Shown piece by piece: positions 45,609-59,100 of a stretch of DNA of 64,000 nucleotides. The notes beneath the pieces were generated by a model, which searched no databases, was not told the DNA's origin, and saw only the letters and a list, made by a program, of their open reading frames with translations. Both the position numbers and the translations under genes were made by a program. Where the stretch lies: assembly GCA_034620365.1 (NCBI GenBank), contig JAQGEQ010000084.1, positions 2,542,001-2,606,000 of the forward strand. Reading direction: 5' to 3'. Positions within the stretch are counted from its first letter, which is position 1, and each line of letters opens with the position of its first letter. This DNA comes from Pegea sp. RAD2-039. Its lineage: Eukaryota > Chordata > Thaliacea > Salpida > Salpidae.

Positions 45609-47996
45609 ATGTTAAGAAGAAACAAGGAGCTACAAAGACATGATTTAATACAAAGGTGAGTTGTAAAAAGATTTAGGTTTGTGATTTACGCTATTCGAAA
45701 TATGATAATTAATTTGTAATTCTAATAATCTTAAACTGTCAATTTTAGGATATTTTCGACTCAACGGAAATTTTTTATTCATTAATTGATTATTATGAGT
45801 TTTATTTAATTTTTCAAAATTTACTTATTTTTACTATAATGTATAAAATTGTTCAAAATTTGTAAATTATAAAAGATTATTCTGAAAAAGGAAAATGTTT
45901 TTTCTATTTTTTTTAGTGTATAATGTTTTGTTATTTAAATACATTTATTCTATTGTCAGTAAAAATTTTTTATTCTATATACTCATAAATAATCTTTCAT
46001 TTTTTTATCTTTAAACTGAAATTTTACAACTGAATTGAATGCTGTAATGAAAAGAGCTTAAACCAACAAAATGTTTTCTCAAAATAGTTTTTAAAACTCT
46101 TTTCTTTAAAATTTCAATTTATCTGACTTTATATGGTCAAGATTTAAATTATTTAATCGAAAACGTCTTTCGCTGACAACTTGAAGAAACAATTTCTTAA
46201 CATAATTGAAGATGAATCTCGCACAGATACAAAAATGTAATGAACGTTTATTTGGATCAAAAATGGAATCAACACAGGAAAGATTCTTTTTATAAAAAAT
46301 TGGAAACTCAGCAAACAAAATTATTTAAAGAAAAATGCTTTCAACGACAAATTCAAAAAAATGCAGTAATTGAAGCTATTAATAAGTTAGTCTAAATGTT
46401 TTTCGATTATTAAATTTCATTAAACAGATAGTAATGTAGTCTTCACTTAATATATATTCATTCAGTAATAAGGTGGCTTATATTAAAATTTAATAAAAGT
46501 ATAACTCTACTTATAGAATTCTAATTCAATTTAAAAATGTATTCAAAACTGTTGATTTAAAAATTGAAAACTATTTTAGAAATAAAACAGAAAATATTGT
46601 TAAAATTAGCTGTATTTATTCATATAGATTCATTTAAACAACAAATATAATTCTAAGTTAATTTTAAGAATTTCTAAAATGTGATCTAGTATTGAAAATC
46701 ATTAAAAATTGAACTAAACTCAGAAGTAAGAATATTTTAAAACTATTTGTTTATAAATAAGCAGAGCTACTTAAACTTAAAGTAAGAAAAAGAATACAAC
46801 TAGTTCGTAGTCGAAAAACATATTTATTATGTAGACAACAAGAGCAATTAAGTTCTCTTCGTCAAAAGCATGCAGCTGAGAAGGAAAAACGAGTCGCAAC
46901 TCAACATGTTAAGTGGAAGTTTGTTAAATCAGATGATGAATGTAGAGGCAAGTTTGGATTACCAAATAATATTCAAGTTTGTTTCAATTTATAAATGAAT
47001 AAAAATAGTTTGTTTATCTTGCAAATAAGATTTGTTCGGTTTTGTTAAAGTTGAAAAACTCTGATAGACAACAGAATTTTTTTGATTCTAATGAATAATT
47101 TTCAAGCTTCGAAAGAATTCTGATATTTTAGCTGAATCTTTTATTTAGCTTGCAACACAGAATAGAAAACAACTTTTAAATAAGTTGGCTCAATCTAATG
47201 AGAGTCAAAAGCAACCGAAATCACGAAATGATTTAAGAAGAAAAAATGAAATTAGGTAAGAGTCATCACCTAAAGCTCAAAAATTATTTTCAACATTCAA
47301 ATTACAAGTTTTATTTTCATATCATTATTCTAATACTAATCTTAAATGAAGTTTTTGATGAACATTTTTTTAGTGTTTTATTTGTTATAATTTTCGATTA
47401 TTAAATAACAGAAAGAACCAAAACCAAATGAAAACTTTTTGAAAATTTATATTAAAAAAAAGTACAAATTTAAAGAAACTATCCAATTCATTAAACAAAA
47501 ACAGAAGTTTCGACAACTATTTAATTTATCTAAATAGTGGTTAAAACTAATAGCTAAATAAATAAATAGTCAAAGCTCTAGGATCTTTCTTATTGTTCCG
47601 TAACATCTCTTTGATAAACAGATTTATGTTTCAAGTTTTCTTTGGTTTAGGTTTTAGCTTTTCAAAAATGTGACAAATAAGGTTACTTGCAAATAACAGA
47701 CATAAAACAACTTGTGGAGAAAGTTACTTAAAAAATACAAAATAGAAGCAAATGGTTTTTTTAAAGCACACAATGCTGATTTATCTGAAAATGAAAATAC
47801 TTTAGCTACTTAGCGCCAACTAGCGAAATACATCTTATATTTATTATTAACATTTTGTTCAGTAAAATGTTGTACAGATAAATAATATCAAATTATAAGC
47901 TATTGATAAATATATTTTTTTCTTTTTAGATATCAATATATGTTTTATCCAACAAAACAACTGTCCAAAAGTGCGTTGAGTCTTGGAAAAAAGTGA
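45609..47996 (+). CDS. unrecognised five-exon gene, basic coiled-coil protein
   Basis: Exons 45609-45655, 46227-46365, about 46767-46976, 47149-47255 and 47930-47996 join in phase to 189 residues. The product starts MLRRNKELQRHDLIQRYKN and ends KSALSLGKK before a TGA at 47994. It is lysine-, arginine- and glutamine-rich and predicted to be almost wholly helical (segments DSFYKKLETQQTKLFKEKC, LLKLKVRKRIQLVRSRKTY, RQQEQLSSLRQKHAAEKEK). There is no signal peptide, membrane segment or familiar domain. The second-third exon junction is the least certain: two donors (46365, 46384) and three acceptors near 46762-46767 are possible. Its size and composition resemble small sperm or ciliary microtubule-associated proteins, but I assign no function. 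Confidence 0.65.
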
Positions 47997-50900
47997 GAAT
48001 AACTTTATGCTGAGTCAAAAATGGTAACGATGACTAAAAACAAAAGTTATTCTTTTGAGAATTTGTAAAAATTTGTAAAGTTTTTCTTTATTATTATCAA
48101 AAACCTGCAACGCTTGTTTAATCTGTAAATGGTTTATTATATCTTGACAAGCTTCATTACAAACACTTAAATGAAAGATTACTCTTGTATTTTCTGATCT
48201 TAAATTTAAAGAAGATTTTTTGGAGTATGTTCAGTATTTCCCTTTATATGAAATATTGCATTGAAAAAGATTCAATTCAATCTCTTTGAGTTAGTTGAAC
48301 TGATTGATGGATTCATTACTCAAAATTTCTAAGAAAAAATGTTGTGAAAGAAAATGTTGAGTTCAAAATAAAAATAATAACTTGATTGGTATTGAAAAAT
48401 TTAGGATTTGAAGTATCTGATAAGTTACACAAATTTCTTATTGAGCTTGACATTTTTCAAAATTTTCAAACCAAACGCAGCTTCTTTCATCTTTTAGAAA
48501 TATTTACTAAAAAACCAAAAAAAATGAAACCACAAAGAACGTGTGGGTGGGTTTTAACATTTTAACTAAAATATTAAATGAAAAAATTACTTTAGTATGT
48601 AGGTAGAAGAAACAATTTATTTTTGCAACTACACCTAATAACTTAAAATGCTTTTAATGCTGAAAGCAATTGACTGTTTCGATGGCTTTTGATATTAAAA
48701 ATAAATAAAACTTGATTTAGTTTTAAATGATCAACAATTCAATAAGACTCTAACAAAAATTGTATTTAAAGTTTGTGTTTAAAACTTCTTACTGTTTTCA
48801 TTTGAGAAAATGAAAATAATAAATTTAAAATCTAATATCCACTGTAAAGACAAAATTTAGTTATGAAACATATTGTTTGATTACATCTTTCTTTAAAAGT
48901 TATTTTTCTAGTAATTCTGTCTTACAAAGACTATTTATGGGCTATGAAAGAAACTAGTTGTTTTTATGAGCATGAAATATATTTTAACTCAAATCTAATC
49001 ACCATCATCCACAAAAACCATCCTTAAATTCGATTACCAAGCACAAAATATTCATGTTACGAGACATGCTTTTCAGTATCAAGAATGGTTTTATTAATGA
49101 AGAAATTTTATAGATTAAAATTAAGAGGTTTACTAAATCACTTCCACAACACTTATAGCTTAAGTTAACTGACAACATTAAATGCTTAACTAAACACAAA
49201 TTAGAATATTTCGTGTTTGGTTGTATACATTTCATAAATCAATAAATACATTTTTTAGTTGCACATTACAATAAAAAGTTTCATTCTTTCAGTTATTCTT
49301 TCTTTTATTTTCAGATTCTTTTCTCTATAATTATACAATTTAGTTTTGGGTACAATCATTACAAACTATAAGTAGAACTCACTTTTTTAAATTTAGCAAA
49401 ATTTTTTAAATAATTAACCTTTGCGTTCTTTAATGTATTTAAGTAATAAAAATGTTAAGCTGCAATCAGAGATTTTGATAACAGTATATAAACCCAAAAT
49501 GCAATTAAGTTAGTCCTTAAAAATAACTGGTGCAATATTTAATTACTATCACTAAAGTTTTTAAAAACAAACTAAATAAAGGATTTTGTTGGCTACCTAT
49601 GAAGGTACTGTACAATTTTCTTGATGTTTATTTTTAAGATAGATGTTTTTTTTTTAATATTGAGATGTGACTTATGTGCAAGTAACTTTTTAGTCTTCAT
49701 CGAAAAACCTTTTAGAAATTATAAATAAAGTAAAATACAAAAAACAAAACAAAAAATTTAAGATCTGTGCAATAAAAGAACAAGTTACTTAAGCAAGATT
49801 CTTATAAATTTTCAAATTACCATAAAAGTAAATTTATACAAAACTAGATGACGATTTTGTTTCTACATAAGTAGTTGCTCTTCAAATTCTATGACGTCAA
49901 ACTGATAAGATTCAGATAAAACTGACAACAACATCATTTAAACATGATCCAAAGTAAAAAAATCAGCAGATATTTGCAGCCTATCTGTGTAGTGTAAGGG
50001 TCATAAAATAAGTAGAACTGGATTTTCAACTTTTAGGTTTACTTATTCTAAAACAAATCAGATCTTTGATTTAACAATTCGGAGAAACTTAAAGATGTCA
50101 CAAAAAAAGGTTGGTCTAAATTTGTTTTTACCTGATAAAATAATCATTTTATTTATAAACTTGATGATAAATAAATTGAGATATAATTCTTAAGTATTTA
50201 GCCGAAAAATGTTTGTCTGATTCTAATTAAAAGTGGTAACAATTAATGACGACATTTTAAATGTTTGATAAAATATTGTTTTTTTATTATATGATATAAA
50301 GCCTATAACTCCTGTAGCTTATAGTAAATTGTTGTTCAAGTTTTCTTTTACTTCAAATGATTTAATGATTAAAATACGATAATATAAGCTCTTAGAATGA
50401 CAATTCCTAAAGATATCGAAAAATTGGAGCTTTAAGTACATTCTTTCTTGTAAACTGTTCAGTATGTATCATAACTTTTCTTCTAAGATGCTTTATATTT
50501 GAAGAATATGTTCAAAATCAAAATTTGTTTATTTAAAAATAAAACCATTTCTAGTTTTTAGAGAATATTTTAAGTTTGAACAATCAGAAATACAATAAGG
50601 TCTAGATTTTAAAATTAGGTGTATCAAAATAATATAAAAACTATTTAAAAAACGTTAAGTTCTTTTATTTAGCATCTAAAAAGCCCTTATAGTTTGAATT
50701 AGTATTAGTTTGTTTAATTATAAGGTTTGTGATGAAAAATCTTTCTTTGAAAAGTTTTTGGTGAGTTATACTAAACCATTAAATGTAATCATGTAAATTT
50801 CGACTACAAAAATTTCAAGTTTGAGACAAACCAACTTCATACATATAATGTTATTTAAAAATTTAAAAATTTTTTAAGATAAAATTCATTATAAGTTTGT

Positions 50901-52070
50901 ATTCAGATTATGAAAAATTAATATTACAAATATTACAATCATTAATTTACTTTTAGCTTAACATTTTCTTTAAAATAATTTTGTCGTTGAAAATTAGTTT
51001 TAAGAAAGTATTTATATAATACATAACTGAAACAATTTTTGAAAATAATTAGATTCTTAAATAAAACTATAATAAATGTACTTTACAGCTTGCAGTAGAT
51101 ACAGTTTGACTGAGAACTTGTCACAGCTGTTTCTTAACTAACTTCAAGTTACTGTTAGTCTTCACGCAGACTTAAATGGCATCAAACTACTTTTAGCAAG
51201 GCTTGAAATACTTTTAACTAAGTTGTCATCTGTTCTTCAGAATAATCATATAATTAAAATAGAGTTATAACATTTTTATACAGTAGCTAGAATAGTTATC
51301 AACAATAGTTCTTTTCAATTATGTTTTATTATAATTAATTATTATTAGTTTTAATAAAACCTAAATACAATCACAAATTGAACTTTTGATGAAAGGCAAA
51401 CTTCAACACAGAACTGAGCTTATTATTAAGTTTTGAAAGATTTAACTTTTAATACCTTTCAATAAGTTTTAAATTTTTTTTGAAAATCTTAGTGGTTTCA
51501 TCAATAAGTTGATAATAGTTTTGTTTCTATTAACATTTTATTTACATTTTATTAAATTTACTTCTCTTAACAAGCTTTTCTAAGAAAGAAGAATTAAAAA
51601 ATATCAATTGTAATCAGAGTTTGGTTAGAATCCGAAGATCTTCACTTTGTAAAATCATTGGTAAAATCTAAAAGATTAAAATGATTACTTGGTTACAATT
51701 ATTTGCTAAAAAGTATTAAAGAATTAAAATAGAATACTATAATATATCTAACCAATTAAATAAAACAAAATTAGCAATATATCTTGTATAATGTTGTAAA
51801 CTACTTGCTTGAAAAATACCTCTCGTATATTTTATGACAATTGAAAGCTGTTTTTTCCTGAAACACCTTTTTTATCTGCAAAAACTTAAAAAAATTCCCA
51901 CTAATTATCAATTTTTATTAATAACAAAAATTACAAACTGAAATTATTCGAACAAGTTTGTCTGTTTGTTTATTTTTATTGTAAGATGTTTGTTGAAATT
52001 TAGCTGTCCAAGCTATTTAAACTACCATGGACGTATAAAGGCTTATATGTTAGTATTACATTACCTTCTT
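47997..52070. other. 4-kb AT-rich intergenic region
   Basis: No exon could be supported. One TGACGTCA lies near 49883, and a CAGCTG E-box near 51124 stands in a slightly less AT-rich stretch (51060-51240). The latter could belong to distal control of the muscle light-chain gene; this is a guess from position. Confidence 0.4.
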
Positions 52071-52588
52071 GGTATAAAATAAACTGTATACGGCTTACGT
52101 CATCTACGTAATAAAATAGAGCCAGATTGAGAAGCCTTAGTGAAAAAGATTAATGTAGGCTCATACACACTACACTTAACGTTCTTATCTAAACAAGAGA
52201 AAGAGCAAGAGATATGTTTAAGAGCAGAAGCCAAGAACAGACTAATAATCAAAGTATGTCCCAATGGTATTACTAATTTCAATTAGTTAGAATAAGTATC
52301 TATACACATTCATACGCGCGAGTGAAAATTAAAGAAGTAAGTAGAACCCTTTTGTTACTCGCTAGAGTGCTAAAGATGAGTCCTTAAATGGAATACGGTG
52401 CATCCTCTGAAGAGGATACTCTAAATATAGGCCGCTGCAACTTACTGAGATCACTCTTTTAGACACCAACATTCATCACTTACTCAAGTGATAAGCAAGA
52501 GATAGCAACCTTTAGCAATCTTGGTCTTTCTAACTTCACATCATATCATCTGTTTTACTTCTGTAACTGACAATCTAATCTAGCTACA
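52068..52588 (+). promoter_or_regulatory. putative promoter and 5' UTR of the myosin light chain
   Basis: A TATA-like 'ggtataaaataaac' lies at about 52071. A CRE-like TTACGTCA lies at about 52097 with a second 'ctacgtaat' just after it, and CAAGTG and CATCTG E-boxes are at about 52484 and 52548. The stretch is less AT-rich than its flanks. CRE plus E-box combinations are known for ascidian larval muscle genes. The transcription start is not established. Confidence 0.4.
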
Positions 52589-55500
52589 ATGGTAAGAACT
52601 ATTTGATGATTTTGTTAACTTTAAAGATAAGAGGAGAGATAAAAAAGTTTTTTAAGTAAGAATTTTAGTTTTGAAAGAAAGTTTGTGTTTTTTTGAGGGA
52701 ACTTTGTTGTTTTTTTTGTTTATTTGAATTAAATTTAGTTTCTTTTAAAGATAAATTTTTAATTTTCAATAAAAACTGTAAAATGTTATCTTTTGCTAAA
52801 TTATAAACGAGATCTTCATCTATTTATTCATTCAAATACTTGAACAAATTAAAATAGCTCAAACCAAGAAACAATTTCACAACTTGTATTATGGTAGATA
52901 AAAATGACAGATTTTTAAATACTTTTCTGCTTACCCTTAAAAGCGATTAACAAAAAATTTATTGAAAATCTCAAAATTAAGTTTTTATATATTTGAAGCA
53001 TTTCATAGAATAATTTTTTAGTATCTTTTCAAAAATCTATAATTCATCAGGAATTAGTTTTTTTGTATCATTACCCTTTTTACAGTTCTAAGTAAACAGT
53101 TTTTGAAAATATAAAAATACTTTTGGTTATAAAACTTTTTAAATAACTTTAACAAATTTCTTATCGACAAAAATATTTAATATTAAATCTTTTTGTACTT
53201 TTGACATGACGTTAAAATACTTTTGAGTCATCTGATTTTCTTCTTTAGGCCAGTCGTAAAACAAAGAAGAAGGAAGGAACTAAACAGCGTTCCCAAAGAG
53301 CTACTTCCAATGTTTTCTCTATGTTTGATCAATCTCAAATTGCAGAGTTCAAAGAGGTGACAAAAAACAAAGTCTTCTGTCTCATCAATTTTTGTTTGTA
53401 AAATTAAAACTTAAAAAAATTAGGAAGGGTATAAAAGTTAAATGGTGAAATATTATTGAAAAATATAACACCATATAATTAGTTTGTACTTTAAACATTT
53501 TCAGCAAGATTGTACAAACGTGTTTAGACATTCTGCCATTTCGTGTTTTCCTATTTTGAAAAACTTACTTGTGCAAAATAATTTTGATAATCTTATGAAA
53601 ATATCAAATAGATTATTTATAGAAAATACTGATTTAAATGTTGTCTTTTTAAAGTTAAAATAAAATTAATTTTAGGTGTTTTTTTAACTAATGTAGGGTT
53701 ATTAATCATTTCAAAAATTAAGAAAAATTTTAATGTATAAAAAAATTTACAATTAAAAAATGTTAGCTTTGCAATATGCAGCTTAAGTTTAAAACATTTC
53801 AGAGATTAATTGCAACTTCAATGGTTAGAATTTTACAAAATACTTGTGGCTCTTGTTTATAAAGATTTATTTTTAATTTAAATTGATTTTGATTTATAGC
53901 ATTTGAAAATTAATTATTTTACCAACTCTATTTTTAAATTTTCAAAAGTTAGTTTACCTCGCTTTTAAGTAAAAAATGATCAAGAAAAATTAGATAAAAC
54001 TTTATATAGTTGATTGAAACTTTTACTATCGAAGTAATTTCTTCCTATTTAGGCTTTTACATTGATCGATTCAAACCGAGATGGCTTCATTTGTGGAGAA
54101 GACTTGAAAGACATCTATGCCTCTCTTGGTGAGATATGTAACAGCTGATATTTTGCAGAATAGTTTGTAGGCGGAGCTAGCTTAGAAAGTCATTACCTTA
54201 ACTGGCTTGTATTCCACAGCCGTATGTCACTTACCATCAATAGAACATTACGTAAAAGACAGGCACATCTACTTATAAACTTTGTAACAAGTCAGCTGAC
54301 GTCATCTCTTATTGTAATTTGAAATACCGATTTTTGCCAACTACTTTGATATGTTCTCAAATTTTCTTTTCATCTCAAGTGGTTTAATCATTGTAAGAAT
54401 AGAAGACATGATGCTGATTATTTAACATCATTTATTAAACTTTATATAAGTTCTATTGAACTAAGGTAAACACTATACTTACAACAATTTGATTTCAAAC
54501 ATACTTTGAGACCTTGTAGTTTTTAATATTTTCTGTCTACACTAAAAATATGTAGGCCGTGACTTGAAGGAAGACCAAAGTAATCAGATGTTAGCTGAAG
54601 GTAATGGTCCTATCAATTTCCAAGTTTTCTTAGGAATGTTTGGTGACAAGATATCTGGTAACTAACTGACATTAGAACATTCCAGTCGCTTATTCCATCC
54701 CTTCATATCATCTGCTTACGTCATATGATCTTTAGTTTAGGACTTTTGTGTTTTTGCTTTTTAATGTTTCTTGCTGATGCTATTTAGGAATTAATAAAAG
54801 TGAAAAGCAGTTGGAAGAAATGTTAGATGATGCTCCAGGACAACTAAACTTTACTGTGTTTTTGACAATGATGGGAAATAAAATGAAAGGTACTTTATAA
54901 ATATCACTGGTCAAAAGTCCAACAAGATGCACACCTGGTTGACCACAGCACTTATTTCGGATCACTTTAGTTGGAAATTGTTTTGTTTTTTCATCTAATT
55001 AATTCAATTAAATTTAAAGCTTTGTTCACTTTATAACACTTTATTATGTAGAATGAAATTATTATCTGCATGTTGCTGAATTGTGTTGTTGTTGTATCAA
55101 TTTCAGTAAAAAATATTTTTATCACCTACGCATTTCTTCAAGCTTCACATCTTCACAAAATACCGAAACTTACTTTTAAGTTGCTAATTTTAATTACATA
55201 CATTGCAATTTTTGGTTAAATAACTTAATTAAAATATCAACACATCATAAAACTTAGAATAAAAATATAAAATTTATTATGGAAATGAAAACTATTTTTA
55301 AATCAAATCATTTTAAACAGGAACTGATCCTGAAGAAACAATATTACAGGCGTTCCATGTCTTGGCAGGTGATGATAAGGGAGTCATCAACAAAGACTTG
55401 TAAGTTTTTAAAAGTGTCAATCTTACTCAAAAATGTTCTTGGATCATAATTTATGACTTCTATTGACGAAGTTTCAACTTATAATGCTCTAGATGCTTAA

Positions 55501-56156
55501 CATCAAACTGTACCTCATAGCTAATTTAATCAAATATGATTTTCACTAAAGCTATATGATTAAAATGTAGTGAAAACAGCAAATAGATAATTTCATCTGC
55601 AGACTTACAAAAACTTCATTGTTTTCACAGAGTAAGCGAAATATTGACGACACAAGCGGATAGGTTCACCAATGCTGAGGTGCGCAAACTTCTATTCAGT
55701 AGATAAAATACTATTGATTGATTTCAAACTGTTTACTTAATTTAAAATAAATTGATTGTTGTGATTTTAATTCACAGATAGATATATTTCAGTTTTTGTA
55801 AATAAACGTAAACATTTGCACCATCTCCCAAATCATAACATCCCTGCTACCTTCATTAAAAAACTTTTTTAATAACAACATCTTATCATCTTAACTAATT
55901 CTGCTATATACCAACTGTTGCATATTCTATAAATTCTCAGATTACTAATAAATAAACTTAAGAATTGAAATACTTTCACAACATAAATGTTGTATTGCTA
56001 CTAGTATTTAATAAATTGATATATTCGTATAGCTAAATTTTCCGAATTTTTATTCAGCTCAATCAAATGTTCCAAATCGCACCGATTGATGCTGCTGGTA
56101 ACTTGGACTACAAGTCACTATGCTATGTGGTTACTCATGGCTCCGAAGAAGAATAA
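52589..56156 (+). CDS. muscle-type myosin regulatory light chain
   Basis: EF-hand light chain that binds the neck of myosin II heavy chain and regulates contraction. Exons: 52589-52591 (the ATG alone), 53249-53356, 54053-54128, then either 54556-54657 or 54788-54889, then 55321-55399, 55631-55679 and 56058-56156. With one of the two alternative exons the protein is 171 residues (human family members are 166-175). It has the MLCK target [20 protein letters not shown] and EF-hand 1 [12 protein letters not shown] with the metal-binding positions kept. The ending [19 protein letters not shown] resembles sarcomeric rather than smooth/non-muscle light chains. Lysine-rich N-terminus. AATAAA at 56357-56362. 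Confidence 0.95.
54556..54657 (+). CDS. alternative exon A of the myosin light chain
   Basis: 102 bp, enters and leaves in phase 1, acceptor 'atatgtag|GC', donor 'TCTG|gtaact'. It encodes the linker after EF-hand 1 and most of the second EF-hand (GRDLKEDQ... [18 protein letters not shown]). It aligns without gaps with the neighbouring exon B (15 of 35 residues identical) and with the same region of vertebrate light chains. Including both exons would duplicate one EF-hand half and is unlikely. Confidence 0.9.
54788..54889 (+). CDS. alternative exon B of the myosin light chain
   Basis: 102 bp, phase 1 at both ends, acceptor 'gctatttag|GA', donor 'AAAG|gtactt'. It encodes [18 protein letters not shown] then [17 protein letters not shown], covering exactly the same protein positions as exon A. 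It is slightly closer to vertebrate light chains (APG and NFTVFLTM). The intron between A and B is only 130 bp. Confidence 0.9.
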
Positions 56157-59100
56157 AACATAATTTGAGCAGATAAAGCATGACTTCATGCACTCACTGC
56201 TTAACAACACAATAATTTCTTACAAGATCTGTTTTACTTACAAATTATTTTGTCGAATCAAATTGTTCAGAATTATACACGGCATATCTATTTAACCAAC
56301 CTACATAGAAATGTTTATTGTTTTGTTTAGCTCTGCTCTTAATGTTTTTTCTTTCAAATAAAGTGAAGTTTAGAGGCCTTTCTTTTTGATCTGAAACTTA
56401 GTTGAACTACACATAGTTTGTTTAGAGTTAAAATTAAAAGTGTTACTTACAGCTTAAGTTTAATTTTATATCTTAGAATCAAGTAGAAAACTCATGTTAT
56501 GGTAACAACAAGATGCATTTTATGTCTTTCAAAAATAATCTGTAATCTAATTTTTATAATTATTTTCATTTGACTTAATGGCGTGCTAGCTTTGTTAAAT
56601 AATTTTTGGTATCATTACACAAGAAGTGTTTTGGTTTTATTTCAATTGAACATTAAGTAAGATAAATTAGGTTTTAAACGTAAATTGTCATCGACTTGAC
56701 AGTATTTATCAATTATTGTTTTAACTAGCACCACTTTTGACAGTAAAAGAATTAAACTTTTCATATGCAGAAAAGCTTAGATAATACAAAAGATGTAATG
56801 TTTGAGAAAACATATTTACACATTTTTATGACGAGAACACAGTTTCCCAGACAGTTATCTATTGCATCAGTGATATACTCTACTGTAATCACCAAGTCCT
56901 TGAACATTGATGAAGCAACGACAAATGATTAAAACGAAAGTATTTATGTTTCCCTGATTTAGTAAAACGAGCTCATGATAAAACATGATCAGAGCTACAC
57001 CGACATTTTTTAGTTTAATGCCAACTTATTACTTGAAATTTGTTTACATCTATTTCAGTTTATGATTTAATATTACTAAGTAATCTAATTTATATCTTTA
57101 TAAATCCTTTACAAACTACTTATGAGCTTATAGACTTTCCAAGAAAGTTGATACAGAATTTTATTTGACAGTGACGAGTGTTTAGTGGTGGTTATCGCTC
57201 TTTTGCAATATCAATGAAAATACTTTTAATTAAAAGTTAGTGAAGGTGACTCATGCAAGGGAAATTTGAAGCTGTGTCGTCATTAAAAACGCAAAAATGT
57301 AATTCGATAAACAAAAGATTTCTTTGTGTTTGTTTTAAGCTTTGTCAGAGATTATATATCAATTATAGCCAACTGATTTTTAATGAAACAAATAGATTTT
57401 TCAAAAATAAAAATAAATTATAGCTAGATATCACTGATATCAGTACTTCAAATTAGAAGACTGCAAATATATTTTTTCAATAAAACTTTTACAAGAGATG
57501 TTTTTATCTTAGAATATAATTGTTATAGAAAATCAACTGATCATTTTGACTTTACAGATGTATATGTTTGAGAAGGTGTTATATTACATGAATCATAAAA
57601 GATAACAAATGTGGGTGCATAATTTTGTTCAATTATTCTTTCTTACATTCAGTTATTTCTGACAAATATTCTAAATTTTCTAAGATTTGCAACTTTCTTG
57701 AATAAGAGTCAATAGGCTGAGAAGTAGTTTGTAAAGGATTTCTAAAAATATAAATTAGTTTACTTAGTAATATTCAGATAATAGGTTGAGATTAACCAAA
57801 AAAAATACCGGTGTGGCAGTAATCATTTTTATAATTTCCTTCCAGTTTTATCTTGGATCAATTAATTTCTTAAAAGGCCAAGCTAAAGTGCTTTTCTGAT
57901 TCTTTAAGCGTAAGGAAATGTAAACGCAAAAAACTAAATATGCGTAGGTGTGGTGGTGAAATATCTTTTTCTATAGAGACTATCTTCACAACTGAATTGA
58001 GTTAAGAGCGTAGGCGATTTTGAAGAATTATAGTCTCAATATTAAAGAAAACGACCCCTATTTGTGCAATAGAACTTTAATGGATGCCAAAAATCTTTAT
58101 CAGTTTTTAACTCATGATCTTACCAAAGTTATTTCATGTTAAAGTAGTATTTGTGTATAATTTTTGCAGCCAATTTGTTTACTGTTTCATCGATTTTTAC
58201 TTCATAAATCCAAATTATGATTTATGAAAAAACTTTTGCAATTATTTAGTTATTTCTATTATTTATGATAACTGTAATTTGATGAAATAAATAAAATTTC
58301 TTGAGAAATTCTGAAAACTTTTTGTCATAATTTGATTATTTTAAGTAAGTTTTTCTTTTATATACTATTAATAATATCAGCTTTAACATAAATCGTCATT
58401 AAACTTGGAGAATTAACTTATTGAGACAAGAATATTCAAATATTTGTTTTTTAAATTTTAACAGCAACTCAACCATTAAATTTGTCGTTTACTTTAAGAA
58501 AACAAAATTCATTTTTGATTAGTCATAGTTTGCATTGATGCATGAAAAAGTTTAGAACGATCAGTATAGCTTTTAGGCTTACTTTTATGTAAACGTTTAC
58601 TATATCTAATTTTTTTAACTTATTTAGTTTTTAATTAAAGTTTACTTTCAATAATTAAGTTTTTACAATGAAATCATTTGTTAACAGTTGTTTATAAACG
58701 TCAAAACAATATCAAATTTTATTACAAAATTGTAAATATTAATGTTTTATAGGTAAGTATTATAAGTAGGTACTAAAGAAAATGATGGACTGATTCGGGT
58801 ACTAAAGTATACATTGCATCATCAACTAGTTGTAAGCTCTTATTCGTCAAAGTGAAACTGAATGTAATATTTTCGTCAGGAATTTATTTTCTAGAATTTT
58901 TATTATGAAATAACTAAGTTAGCAATAGAATGAAACTTTGTTGAATACAGCTAAATAAATTGAAGTTAAAATTGTATTAGACAATTAAATGTTTACGTTG
59001 TTTATACTAACAAACTTTTGTATCTAATCATATTTTCAAAAAGTTTTCAATAAAATTTAGTTTTGTCAAAATTAAAAAATCTGAGAAATTTGATTTCCTG

